The position numbers and the translations under genes are program-made. The notes under the pieces are model-generated. The model worked only from the letters and a program-made list of their open reading frames with translations. It was not told the origin of the DNA and made no database searches. 10,056 nt of DNA, from NCBI GenBank assembly GCA_946998295.1, contig CAMPYS010000045.1, positions 1 through 10,056 on the forward strand, read 5' to 3'. Of this stretch, positions 1-5,880 are shown one piece after another. How positions within the stretch are numbered: the stretch's first letter is position 1; each line of letters opens with the position of its first letter. The stretch is from an uncultured Prevotella sp. (GTDB lineage: Bacteria > Bacteroidota > Bacteroidia > Bacteroidales > Bacteroidaceae).

Positions 1-3
1 CGA

Positions 4-27
4 TACTGTCCTTAAAAGTGTGTAAGC
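4..27 (+). repeat. Left terminal inverted repeat of the IS256-family element
   Basis: Starts tactgtccttaaaagtgtg and ends gtaagc. It pairs with 1262-1286 in inverted orientation with a one-base gap. Its last base is the first base of the reversed transposase stop codon (27-29), so the gene runs right up to the element end. Confidence 0.85.
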
Positions 28-1214
28 TATTTTTCTCTTTTATCCTTTGTATTTCCATTTTCGTTTATATTCTTCCAACTTTTAAATTGGTATATTTTCT
101 TTTTGTAAGCATTTTTTGTTTCTTCCATTGCCACTGATCCCAAGAGAAATATAACAGCTTGTGCTGATGGCATGGATGTTCTCATATTGATAGTCCTTTT
201 ATACTTTCTGTTGAGCCTTTCAATCCAGTTAGTCGTGTATATACACCTTTGCACTTCTTTTGGGAAGTCCATATATGTGAAGTATGCCATATTTCTTTCT
301 GCCTTGTATTTCTTGAGGGTTGGATACTTCTTTTCCCATCTGTCAACAAAAGTAACAAAATGTTCGTATCCCCACAAGGAATCCACACTATCATCTTCCA
401 TACGAAAGACTTCTGAGAGTTCACTGGCTATGGCGGGCTTGTCCTTGTGGGCAACACTATTGACGACCTGACGCTTGAGGTGTGCTACACAAAATTGATG
501 TGCGGCACAGGGGAAAGCGGCACAGACGGCGTTCTCTATGCCTGTTAGTGCATCAGAGATGACCAGGTCTATTTTCTCAACTCCTCTATCTTTTAGAGTA
601 TCAAGCTCGTCTTTCCAGCATAGGGCACCATTGGTGGGATGGTTGACTACTGAAAGCACCTCCCTGCTACCATCCTCAAGTACGCCCAATATCGTATAAT
701 AGGCTTCTTTTGACACCTGTATGTCCCTACGGGTGGAGATGAAGGTTGCATCGATATAGACTGCCAGATAGTGAGAGGAAAGATTACGGCAAAGCCATTT
801 CTCGACATCATCACGACAACTGTTTGCTAAATAGGAAACCTGTTGTTTGCTGTAGGAACGACCATAGACACACTCAGAGACCTCACCTATCTGTTCTGTT
901 GTGAGCCCCTTAGTATAAAGAAGGTTGAATAGACGTGCGCGTTCCTCGCTTTCGTTACGTATTAATCCAAGAAGGACAGGATAGAAATTACCACTACGGC
1001 TACGGGGAATGCGAAGAGAAAACTCAAAGCCATGACTATACCAGCGACGACTACGAAAGCCATTGCATTGTTCATGGGCATTTTCGCTGACGAACAACTC
1101 TCGTTCATGATACATCAGGGAGTTCATGATTAAAGACTGAAGAGTTACAAAACCCTCACTACTGCTTGTGTAATTAGAAATAATTTCCGAAATTTGTAAT
1201 TGTGTAAGTTCCAT
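27..1214 (-). CDS. IS256-family (Mutator-type) transposase
   Basis: Encodes 395 aa, the usual size for this family. It is a DDE recombinase that would cut and rejoin the element ends. The expected acidic triad is visible: D155 in YIDATFIS, D221 in LVISDALTGIENAV and E332 in TTNWIERLNRKYKRT. The family C/H motif lies between the second D and the E (C242 and H245 in HQFCVAHLKRQ). The post-E stretch NMRTSMPSAQA matches the family's region of basic residues and FPS-like motif. The N-terminal 150 residues form the DNA-binding part, with a helix-turn-helix-like segment around 104-131 (LTTEQIGEVSE). There is no frameshift or internal stop, so it may be active. The start is an ATG at 1214 shortly after a -7-like box. 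It is the only ORF in the element. Confidence 0.93.
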   Translation of the reverse strand: MELTQLQISEIISNYTSSSEGFVTLQSLIMNSLMYHERELFVSENAHEQCNGFRSRRWYSHGFEFSLRIPRSRSGNFYPVLLGLIRNESEERARLFNLLYTKGLTTEQIGEVSECVYGRSYSKQQVSYLANSCRDDVEKWLCRNLSSHYLAVYIDATFISTRRDIQVSKEAYYTILGVLEDGSREVLSVVNHPTNGALCWKDELDTLKDRGVEKIDLVISDALTGIENAVCAAFPCAAHQFCVAHLKRQVVNSVAHKDKPAIASELSEVFRMEDDSVDSLWGYEHFVTFVDRWEKKYPTLKKYKAERNMAYFTYMDFPKEVQRCIYTTNWIERLNRKYKRTINMRTSMPSAQAVIFLLGSVAMEETKNAYKKKIYQFKSWKNINENGNTKDKREK

Positions 1215-1241
1215 TTCTTATCTTATTTTATATTTCAAATA

Positions 1242-1249
1242 CAAAGATA
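1242..1249 (-). promoter_or_regulatory. Putative -7 box of the transposase promoter
   Basis: On the minus strand this reads TATCTTTG, fitting the Bacteroidetes -7 consensus TAnnTTTG, 27 bases before the transposase ATG. The -33 element would fall inside the right terminal repeat, but no clear TTG is present at the expected distance. Motif match only. Confidence 0.4.
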
Positions 1250-1261
1250 ATAAAAATATGG

Positions 1262-1286
1262 GCTTACACACTTTTATAGGACAGTA
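1262..1286 (-). repeat. Right terminal inverted repeat of the IS256-family element
   Basis: Read on the minus strand it is tactgtcctataaaagtgtg followed by taagc, matching the left end with one extra base. It lies about 48 bp upstream of the transposase start codon and probably carries the upstream part of its promoter. Confidence 0.85.
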
Positions 1287-1288
1287 CC

Positions 1289-1395
1289 TACTTTTGAAAA
1301 AATTAACCCAAAAGTCCTATTTTACGGGGCTTCGGGGAGGATTTTTATACCCTTTTGAGTTTTACCGGACAGCAATAAAAAACTTTAGGAAATAG
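1289..1395. other. Gene-free spacer between the IS and the hairpin/repeat region
   Basis: No ORF of note and no RNA gene recognised. It contains a GC-richer patch with a short direct repeat (cgggg-ctt-cgggg at about 1325-1337) and a short CAAAAG/CTTTTG inverted pair, inside otherwise AT-rich sequence. It may be the flank of the IS target or a remnant of another element. Function unknown. Confidence 0.4.
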
Positions 1396-1427
1396 CAAAG
1401 CCCTGGCTTGAGAAAGTCGAGGCTTTG
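1396..1427 (+). repeat. Strong hairpin with GAGA tetraloop, function unknown
   Basis: CAAAGCCCTGGCTT pairs with AAGTCGAGGCTTTG around a GAGA loop. This gives a 14-bp stem with one C-A mismatch and two G-U wobbles when read as plus-strand RNA. GAGA is a GNRA-type tetraloop, and the wobbles favour the plus-strand transcript. The 3' arm overlaps the beginning of the 47-bp repeat at 1420-1466. No promoter or gene explains it. It could be part of a dispersed repeat, a terminator-like structure or a fragment of a small RNA. Confidence 0.5.
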
Positions 1428-1466
1428 TGCATAAAAAAGAGGATGTGTACATTTTGACACACCCTC
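1420..1466 (+). repeat. 47-bp repeat, copy 1 (inverted copy at 10008-10054)
   Basis: These 47 bases, beginning aggctttgtgcataaaaaag and ending gacacaccctc, are identical to the reverse complement of 10008-10054. Similarity drops immediately outside on both sides. The unit contains a terminator hairpin plus about 13 conserved bases beyond its T tract, which a bare terminator would not need. This suggests a dispersed repeat family. Confidence 0.85.
1433..1466 (-). terminator. Rho-independent terminator downstream of tRNA-Arg
   Basis: On the minus strand, GAGGGTGTGT pairs with ACACATCCTC (10-bp stem with one G-U) around an 8-base loop and is followed by TTTTTT. The stem begins 5 bases after the tRNA discriminator base, so it should end the tRNA-Arg transcript. 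Read on the plus strand the wobble becomes an A-C mismatch and the T tract is poorer (ATTTG), so termination is predicted mainly for minus-strand transcription. Confidence 0.75.
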
Positions 1467-1471
1467 ATTTG

Positions 1472-1543
1472 TACCCCCGATGAGAATCGAACTCATATTT
1501 CAGCTTTAGGAGAGCCGTGTTCTATCCATTGAACTACAAGGGC
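1472..1543 (-). tRNA. tRNA-Arg (anticodon CCU)
   Basis: A complete 72-nt cloverleaf can be folded on the minus strand. The acceptor GCCCTTG pairs with CGGGGGT, with G-U wobbles including the terminal 1-72 pair. The D arm is GTTC-AATGGATA-GAAC. The anticodon stem CGGCT/AGCTG closes the loop CTCCTAA with anticodon CCT at 1508-1510. The variable loop has 4 bases, the T arm is ATGAG-TTCGATT-CTCAT, and the discriminator is A. It should read AGG codons. The CCA end is not fully encoded (ACA follows). It stands alone, with a -7-like box 19 bases upstream and a terminator directly downstream. ArgS, which would charge it, is encoded at 7682-9502. Confidence 0.93.
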
Positions 1544-1561
1544 AACGCTTAAAATTGAGTA

Positions 1562-1569
1562 CAAATTTA
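1562..1569 (-). promoter_or_regulatory. Putative -7 box of the tRNA-Arg promoter
   Basis: Minus-strand TAAATTTG fits the Bacteroidetes TAnnTTTG -7 consensus and lies 18 bases upstream of the mature tRNA 5' end. This would give a very short leader. No convincing -33 TTG was found. Confidence 0.5.
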
Positions 1570-1767
1570 GATAAAATTTCTAAAATATAATATATTTGGT
1601 ATGAAAAATGAATATCTCTTAGAATCGGTTGATAAATGCAATTTTAGATAGTTTGCTAAAGATACTAACAAGAAACTTTACATATACGAGTTATATTAAC
1701 CCTTACTCTCCGATAAAAAGTTTTAGTGCTTTAGTAGAGAATATGTATTTATTATATTCTTTTAATC
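1570..1767. other. AT-rich intergenic region between the tRNA-Arg promoter and ddl
   Basis: About 200 bp with no ORF, tRNA or repeat that I can support. It lies downstream of ddl and upstream of the minus-strand tRNA. No strong rho-independent terminator for ddl is visible; only weak, short pairings occur. Confidence 0.4.
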
Positions 1768-2763
1768 TTAAAACTGATTTTCAACAATATCACTAAGAAC
1801 ATCTTTTATATCTAATCCTGCTGCACGTACTTGCTGAGGTATAAAGCTGGTAGGTGTCATTCCCGGAGTAGTATTAACCTCAAGCATGTTTATAATGTCA
1901 TTACCCTTAGAATCTTTAGTTATGATATAGTCGATGCGTATTATTCCGTTTGCATTTAGAATATCATAAATCTTAATGGTTGTAGCTGTAACTTTTTCTG
2001 CAAGTTCTTTACTGATACGTGCAGGTGTAATTTCGTCCACTTCACCATTATACTTAGCATTATAATCAAAAAACTCATTTTTTGTTACAACCTCTGTTAT
2101 AGGAAATGGTACAGTTTTATCCTTTGTCTTATATATTCCTTGAGTTAATTCAACACCATCCAAAAAGCGTTCTATCATTACAGTTTTACTTTCCATAAAT
2201 GCTTTTCTCAGTGCTGGGGCTATCTGGTCAGCGTTTTTTACTTTAGAAACTCCAAAACTACTACCATCTGATGCTGGCTTTATGAAACAAGGCATACCTA
2301 TTTTATTTGCAATTTCTTGTTCATCGTATTGTTCGCCTACATGTAGCAAAATACTATCTGCAACATTAATTTTATATGATTTTAAATATCTGTTAAGTAC
2401 AAATTTATCGAATGTTAGTGCAGAGGTGAGTACGTTACAAGTAGAATAGGGTAGTTTTATAAGCTCAAAATATCCTTGCATTATACCATTTTCACCGGGG
2501 GTGCCATGAATAGTTATATATACATAGTCAAAAAATATAGTTTCTCCTTTTTCTATGAATGAAAAGTCATTTTTATTTATAGGTGCCGAATCACCATCTT
2601 TTAGGTTTACATTCCAGTTTGTCCCATTAACATCAACTATGTATACATTATATTTGTCCTTATCAAAGAAGGATAATAATCCTTGTGCTGAACGTAGTGA
2701 CACATTATGTTCTGAAGAGTCACCCCCACATACTATAGCTATTGTTCGTTTATTATTTCTCAT
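1768..2763 (-). CDS. ddl: D-alanine--D-alanine ligase
   Basis: A cytoplasmic ATP-grasp enzyme that joins two D-alanines with ATP to make the dipeptide used in UDP-MurNAc-pentapeptide synthesis. With the start at 2763 it has 331 aa, near the normal bacterial Ddl length. Visible motifs are GGDSSEH (13-19), HGTPGENG (86-93), the ATP-grasp segment IKPASDGSSFGV (161-172), ERFLDGVELT (198-207), FFDYNAKY (231-238, the Tyr-containing form usual for true D-Ala-D-Ala ligases), RIDYI (276-280) and the metal-binding EVNTTPGMT (295-303). A longer start at 2805 adds 14 lysine- and asparagine-rich residues and overlaps the upstream rluD end by 20 bases. I prefer 2763 because the family core begins right after it. 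It is the last gene of the PASTA-rluD-ddl unit. Confidence 0.95.
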   Translation of the reverse strand: MRNNKRTIAIVCGGDSSEHNVSLRSAQGLLSFFDKDKYNVYIVDVNGTNWNVNLKDGDSAPINKNDFSFIEKGETIFFDYVYITIHGTPGENGIMQGYFELIKLPYSTCNVLTSALTFDKFVLNRYLKSYKINVADSILLHVGEQYDEQEIANKIGMPCFIKPASDGSSFGVSKVKNADQIAPALRKAFMESKTVMIERFLDGVELTQGIYKTKDKTVPFPITEVVTKNEFFDYNAKYNGEVDEITPARISKELAEKVTATTIKIYDILNANGIIRIDYIITKDSKGNDIINMLEVNTTPGMTPTSFIPQQVRAAGLDIKDVLSDIVENQF

Positions 2764-2785
2764 ATTGTTTAAAAGTATTTTTCTA

Positions 2786-3853
2786 TTATATGTTTTCTTT
2801 ACCATTTATGTAAAATCTCCATTTTTCTATTAATTGTTCCATATCCATAGGAAGACAGCTATTGAAGTCCATTTGTTTTCCTGTTATCGGATGTATAAAA
2901 CCTAATGTTTTAGCGTGTAGAGCCTGCCTGTTACACAGTTTAAAGCAGTTTTGTATGTATGCTTTATAACTACTTGTTCTCTGCCCTCTTAGTATTTCCG
3001 TTCCTCCATATCGTTCATCTCCAAAAAGTGGATGACCAATATGTTTTAAATGGGCGCGTATTTGATGTGTACGCCCTGTTTCAAGAATACATTCTATAAG
3101 AGTTGTATATCCAAATCGTTCTATAACTTTGATATGTGTTACAGCTTCCTTACCTATTCCAGAGTCAGGAGGGAATACGGTCATGCGTAATCTATCTTTA
3201 GGGTCTCTTCCTATATTTCCTTCTATTCTATAGGTCTCCTCTGTTAAATTTCCCCAAACTAAGGCGTTATAGCTTCTATGAGTTGTCTTATAGAAAAACT
3301 GTTTTCCGAGTGAAGTTTTAGCTTCTGGAGTTTTAGCTACAAGTAATAGTCCACTTGTATCTTTATCTATTCTATGAACAAGCCCCACTTCAGGGTCGTT
3401 AGGGTCAAAGCTTGAAATGTCTTTTAAATGCCAAGCTATTGCATGAATTAATGTTCCATGAAAGTTGCCAGCACCAGGATGGACAACCATACCTGCTGGT
3501 TTATTAATGACCATTAGTTGTTCATCTTCATAAACAATATTTAAAGGTATTTCCTCTGGTTCTATCCTACTGTCATGTTTTGGACTTTTCAGCATTAAAG
3601 TAATAATGTCATTAGGACGAACCTTATAGTTACTTTTTACAGGTTTTCCGTTTACATATATTGCCCCTGCTTCTGCTGCTTTTTGAATACGGTTACGGCT
3701 TGAGTGTTGTGTGTGTTCAAATATATATTTATCAATGCGTACAGGTATTTGACCTTTGTCTACAAGAAGCCTTAGATGCTCGTATAATTCTTTATCCTCA
3801 GTGTCTTCATTAGCTAACAACTCATCGTCTATAATATAATTATCGTAAATCAT
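2786..3853 (-). CDS. rluD: RluD/RluA-family large-subunit rRNA pseudouridine synthase
   Basis: Isomerises specific uridines to pseudouridine in RNA; RluD itself modifies helix 69 of 23S rRNA. With the ATG at 3853 it has 355 aa. An N-terminal S4-type RNA-binding domain (about 38-90, with RIDKYIFEHTQHSSRNRIQ) precedes the catalytic domain. That domain carries the signature GLVHRIDKDTSGLLLV with catalytic D163, plus INKPAGMVVHPG (116-127) and ETGRTHQIRAHL (258-269). An alternative TTG start at 3865 would overlap the PASTA stop codon (TTGA), but ATG is preferred. It sits between the PASTA gene and ddl with spacings of a few bases, so co-transcription is likely. The exact target uridines, and therefore RluD rather than another RluA paralogue, are inferred. 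Confidence 0.9.
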   Translation of the reverse strand: MIYDNYIIDDELLANEDTEDKELYEHLRLLVDKGQIPVRIDKYIFEHTQHSSRNRIQKAAEAGAIYVNGKPVKSNYKVRPNDIITLMLKSPKHDSRIEPEEIPLNIVYEDEQLMVINKPAGMVVHPGAGNFHGTLIHAIAWHLKDISSFDPNDPEVGLVHRIDKDTSGLLLVAKTPEAKTSLGKQFFYKTTHRSYNALVWGNLTEETYRIEGNIGRDPKDRLRMTVFPPDSGIGKEAVTHIKVIERFGYTTLIECILETGRTHQIRAHLKHIGHPLFGDERYGGTEILRGQRTSSYKAYIQNCFKLCNRQALHAKTLGFIHPITGKQMDFNSCLPMDMEQLIEKWRFYINGKENI

Positions 3854-3861
3854 AACTTGTA

Positions 3862-4647
3862 TCAATTTGCATTTTTAGGATTATTTTTTTCAGACGGTTC
3901 TGTTGCCTTATCAGGAGGAGCAGAGGGTACTATAGGTTTTGGATGTGTTGGGTGTTTATTTGGTTTTATTTCATTTCCATTTTCATCTACAGGTACTTCA
4001 ACCCATTCGTATTCATATTCGTATTCAGGTTTATTAACTTCAACTTCTTCATACTCTACTACTGGTGCTAAACTTGTAGAATCTGTAATGTTACGTGTTC
4101 CATCACCTACTTGAAGTATCACTTTAGCATCGCATGGAATACGATCCCCCATTTGAACATGATGACCATTAACAATTATACCATATATCCAGTCTTTCTC
4201 TCCAGGTACATATTCAGGTTCTCCAACCTTAAATCCCATTGACATAAGTAGTGCTTGAGCTTCTATCAATGAGTTATTGTCAATTAAATCAGGTATTTCT
4301 AAAGTTGGTGGTGTTGATGCGTTTATACTAACATAGATAACACGTGTAGACTTTATTCGTTTTCCACCACGAGGAGATTGCTCCAAAATACAATTTGGAG
4401 GTAGAGTCTTAACATATCCTGTATCAGTTACTTGAATTGTTAGCCCAACTCTATCCATAATATCTTTTGCTTCATCTAACTGTTTATGGATAATATTTGG
4501 GACAACAATTGATTCTCCTTTATGTGTATAATAGTCTATACCATATTTAATCCCTAAAGCTAATAAGACTATTATTATTATTATAGCCAAGATATTTCCC
4601 CAAACATAGGTACAAAATAAACTTTTGATGGAACTTCTCGAAGTCAT
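3862..4647 (-). CDS. Membrane-anchored PASTA-domain protein
   Basis: A 261-aa protein with a short N-terminal tail, one transmembrane helix (about 18-36, with AIIIIIVLLALGI) and then two PASTA domains at roughly 45-110 (VVPNIIHKQLDEAKDIM; EQSPRGG) and 115-183 (EIPDLIDNNSLIEAQALL; VILQVGDG). The likely topology is an outward-facing PASTA region in the periplasm. A low-complexity tail follows (196-261), rich in Glu/Tyr (EYEYEYEW) and then Pro/Lys. PASTA domains are known from Ser/Thr kinases and penicillin-binding proteins and often bind peptidoglycan fragments, but there is no kinase or transpeptidase domain here. It is the first gene of a unit with rluD and ddl, which supports a cell-wall link. 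The actual role is unknown. The start ATG at 4647 follows a -7-like box and a small palindrome. Confidence 0.9.
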   Translation of the reverse strand: MTSRSSIKSLFCTYVWGNILAIIIIIVLLALGIKYGIDYYTHKGESIVVPNIIHKQLDEAKDIMDRVGLTIQVTDTGYVKTLPPNCILEQSPRGGKRIKSTRVIYVSINASTPPTLEIPDLIDNNSLIEAQALLMSMGFKVGEPEYVPGEKDWIYGIIVNGHHVQMGDRIPCDAKVILQVGDGTRNITDSTSLAPVVEYEEVEVNKPEYEYEYEWVEVPVDENGNEIKPNKHPTHPKPIVPSAPPDKATEPSEKNNPKNAN

Positions 4648-4659
4648 TTAAATTAATAT

Positions 4660-4683
4660 CCACATATGTATTTATTTATGTGG
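4660..4683. promoter_or_regulatory. Palindrome in the leader of the PASTA-rluD-ddl unit
   Basis: CCACATA (4660-4666) and TATGTGG (4677-4683) form an inverted repeat with a 10-base spacer. It lies between the putative -7 box and the PASTA start codon and directly abuts the box. It could be an operator for a dimeric regulator or a short leader hairpin. No regulator is identifiable in the window. Confidence 0.45.
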
Positions 4684-4691
4684 CAAATTTA
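4684..4691 (-). promoter_or_regulatory. Putative -7 box for the PASTA-rluD-ddl unit
   Basis: Minus-strand TAAATTTG fits the Bacteroidetes -7 consensus and lies 36 bases upstream of the PASTA ATG. No clear TTTG is present at the -33 spacing. Upstream DNA (about 4720-4785) is almost pure A/T. Confidence 0.5.
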
Positions 4692-4799
4692 CTTATTTTT
4701 TACGAATTATATTGCAGTTAATTAATATATATATTTATAATGTATTATTATATATTATATATTTTATAATATAAAACCACATTAGAAACAATAAAGCAA

Positions 4800-4827
4800 A
4801 AGCAGGTATGCTAACGTATACCTGCTT
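4800..4827 (-). terminator. Rho-independent terminator of rpmH
   Basis: AAGCAGGTAT and ATACCTGCTT form a perfect 10-bp stem around an 8-base loop. On the minus strand it is followed by TTGCTTTATT. It starts about 38 bases after the rpmH stop codon and separates rpmH from the PASTA unit. Confidence 0.8.
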
Positions 4828-4864
4828 GTACATCTCTACATTATTAAATAACCTTTACTAAATA

Positions 4865-5020
4865 TTATTTTCCGTGAAATTCGTCAGAAACAGTTAACTT
4901 CTTACGACCTTTAGCTCGACGAGATGCTAACACACGACGCCCATCTTTTGTTGACATTCTTTCACGAAAGCCATGTTTGTTCATACGACGACGATTGTGG
5001 GGCTGAAATGTTCTTTTCAT
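4865..5020 (-). CDS. rpmH: 50S ribosomal protein L34
   Basis: A 51-aa, very basic protein beginning MKRTFQPHNRRRMNKHGFRE, the hallmark L34 start, and continuing RMSTKDGRRVLASRRAKGRK. It is a component of the large ribosomal subunit. The C-terminal extension (LTVSDEFHGK) is slightly longer than the roughly 46-aa E. coli form. In many bacteria rpmH lies beside rnpA and dnaA, but here it is a single-gene unit with its own promoter and terminator, divergent from efp. Confidence 0.97.
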   Translation of the reverse strand: MKRTFQPHNRRRMNKHGFRERMSTKDGRRVLASRRAKGRKKLTVSDEFHGK

Positions 5021-5093
5021 TTTATCTTATTTTTATTTGTTATTATGCTAATAAAATAAACCTTTAACTAACAGGTTCAATGTTTATGGTCTG

Positions 5094-5124
5094 CAAAATT
5101 AATTATTTTTTTTTATACAAACAA
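5094..5124 (-). promoter_or_regulatory. Putative rpmH promoter
   Basis: On the minus strand, TTG (5122-5124) is followed after 20 bases by TAATTTTG (5094-5101). This matches the Bacteroidetes -33/-7 arrangement (TTG and TAnnTTTG). It predicts a leader of roughly 65-70 bases before rpmH. Confidence 0.6.
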
Positions 5125-5174
5125 GAAAAGGTGTATTTTAGGTAATTCATTTATGTTTTTTTCTATAATTTATG

Positions 5175-5182
5175 TAACTTTG
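5175..5182 (+). promoter_or_regulatory. Putative -7 box of the efp promoter
   Basis: TAACTTTG fits TAnnTTTG and lies 65 bases before the efp ATG, in the 227-bp region shared with the divergent rpmH promoter. The -33 region shows only TTTATG, so that half is weak. Confidence 0.55.
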
Positions 5183-5247
5183 CAACCTAAATCACTAAGT
5201 AATAGAAACAAATATATTAATTATATTAATTCACATATTAGCAAATT

Positions 5248-5814
5248 ATGATTAATTCCCAAGAAATCAAAATTGGAACTTGTATCCGTCTTGATGGTAA
5301 AATTTGGACTTGCATTGATTTTCAACACAGAAAACCAGGTAAGGGAAATACTGTAATGATAACAAAACTTAAGAATGTTGCAGACGGTCGTGTTTTGGAA
5401 CGTACATTTCAAATAGGTTTTAAATTGGAGGACGTGAGAGTAGAGCGTCGCCCTTATCAGTATCTTTACCAGGATGCTACTGGATATATCTTTATGAATC
5501 AAGAAACATTCGATCAGATACCAATACCTCTTCATCAAATTACGGGTGCTGAATATATGAAAGAAGGCGATGTTGTAGAAGTTGTTACCGATACATCTGA
5601 TGGCACTATTCTGTCTGCAGAGATGCCTGTTAAAACAACTTTAGTAATAACACACAGCGAGCCCGGAGTAAAAGGTAATACAGCAACAAACGCAACAAAA
5701 CCTGCAACATTGGAGACAGGAGCTGTTGTTAGAGTACCTTTATTTATAAATGAAGGTGAAAAAATACAAATAGATACACGTGATGGGAGTTATCTCGGAC
5801 GTGTAAATTCTTAA
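5248..5814 (+). CDS. efp: Elongation factor P
   Basis: A cytoplasmic translation factor that binds between the P and E sites and relieves ribosome stalling, especially at consecutive prolines. It has 188 aa, the normal length. The KOW-like domain I holds the tip loop KPGKGN (29-34), where K32 aligns with the lysine modified in E. coli EF-P (K34). Domains II and III follow, with ERRPYQYLY (67-75) and the C-terminal signature running through EPGVKGNTATNATKPATLETG (138-158, partly conserved), VPLFINEGE and TRDGSYLGR. No modification enzyme is encoded in the window. It is divergent from rpmH and followed by a strong hairpin, so probably monocistronic. The ATG start gives the standard N-terminus. 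Confidence 0.97.
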   Translation: MINSQEIKIGTCIRLDGKIWTCIDFQHRKPGKGNTVMITKLKNVADGRVLERTFQIGFKLEDVRVERRPYQYLYQDATGYIFMNQETFDQIPIPLHQITGAEYMKEGDVVEVVTDTSDGTILSAEMPVKTTLVITHSEPGVKGNTATNATKPATLETGAVVRVPLFINEGEKIQIDTRDGSYLGRVNS

Positions 5815-5821
5815 TGTTATC

Positions 5822-5848
5822 AGTGAGGAAATTTTATGTTTCCTCACT
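5822..5848 (+). terminator. Terminator hairpin after efp
   Basis: AGTGAGGAAA and TTTCCTCACT form a perfect 10-bp stem around the loop TTTTATG, 8 bases after the efp stop. The downstream tail (tgactctgctttt) has only a modest T run, so read-through is possible. Its 3' arm covers an in-frame upstream ATG (5836) of the next gene, arguing that this ATG is not the start. Confidence 0.75.
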
Positions 5849-5880
5849 TGACTCTGCTTTTAGACATTACTTCTAATAAT

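Larger units (their letters stand above)
2..1288 (-). mobile_element. IS256-family insertion sequence, apparently complete
   Basis: A single transposase gene fills the interval between two inverted termini. The left end (tactgtccttaaaagtgtg, from base 4) matches the reverse complement of the right end (tactgtcctataaaagtgtg, ending at 1286) over about 25 bases with one 1-base indel. The match extends outward to a G at 2 and at 1288 with one mismatch. The total of about 1.29 kb, one long ORF and roughly 25-bp ends are usual for the IS256 family. The element is visibly less AT-rich than the genes to its right, consistent with acquisition. The target duplication (normally 8-9 bp in this family) cannot be checked because only one to three bases lie outside the left end. 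Confidence 0.88.

Noticed and set aside
172..471. Plus-strand 99-aa hydrophobic ORF and the minus-strand 80-aa ORF at 182-424 inside the IS
   Set aside because: Both lie wholly within the intact transposase gene in other frames and show no domain. Shadows of the real gene.
1472..1543. tRNA-Arg(CCU) as an attachment site for an integrated element
   Set aside because: No second copy of the tRNA 3' end, no integrase and no mobility genes other than the IS are present in the window.
1591..1598. Plus-strand TATATTTG, a match to the TAnnTTTG -7 box
   Set aside because: No -33 TTG at a suitable distance and no plus-strand gene downstream. Expected by chance in AT-rich DNA.
3857..4114. Plus-strand ORF rich in Ser/Tyr opposite the PASTA gene
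   Set aside because: Its repetitive composition is the antisense of the Glu/Tyr/Pro-rich tail of the PASTA protein. No independent support.
4720..4785. Nearly pure A/T stretch considered as an origin or unwinding element
   Set aside because: No repeated DnaA-box-like motifs and no dnaA nearby. Better explained as an AT-rich spacer upstream of a promoter.
5059..5077. AACCT/AGGTT hairpin in the rpmH leader, considered as a ribosomal-protein autoregulatory site
   Set aside because: Only a 5-bp stem with a 9-base loop. Too weak to claim without conservation data.
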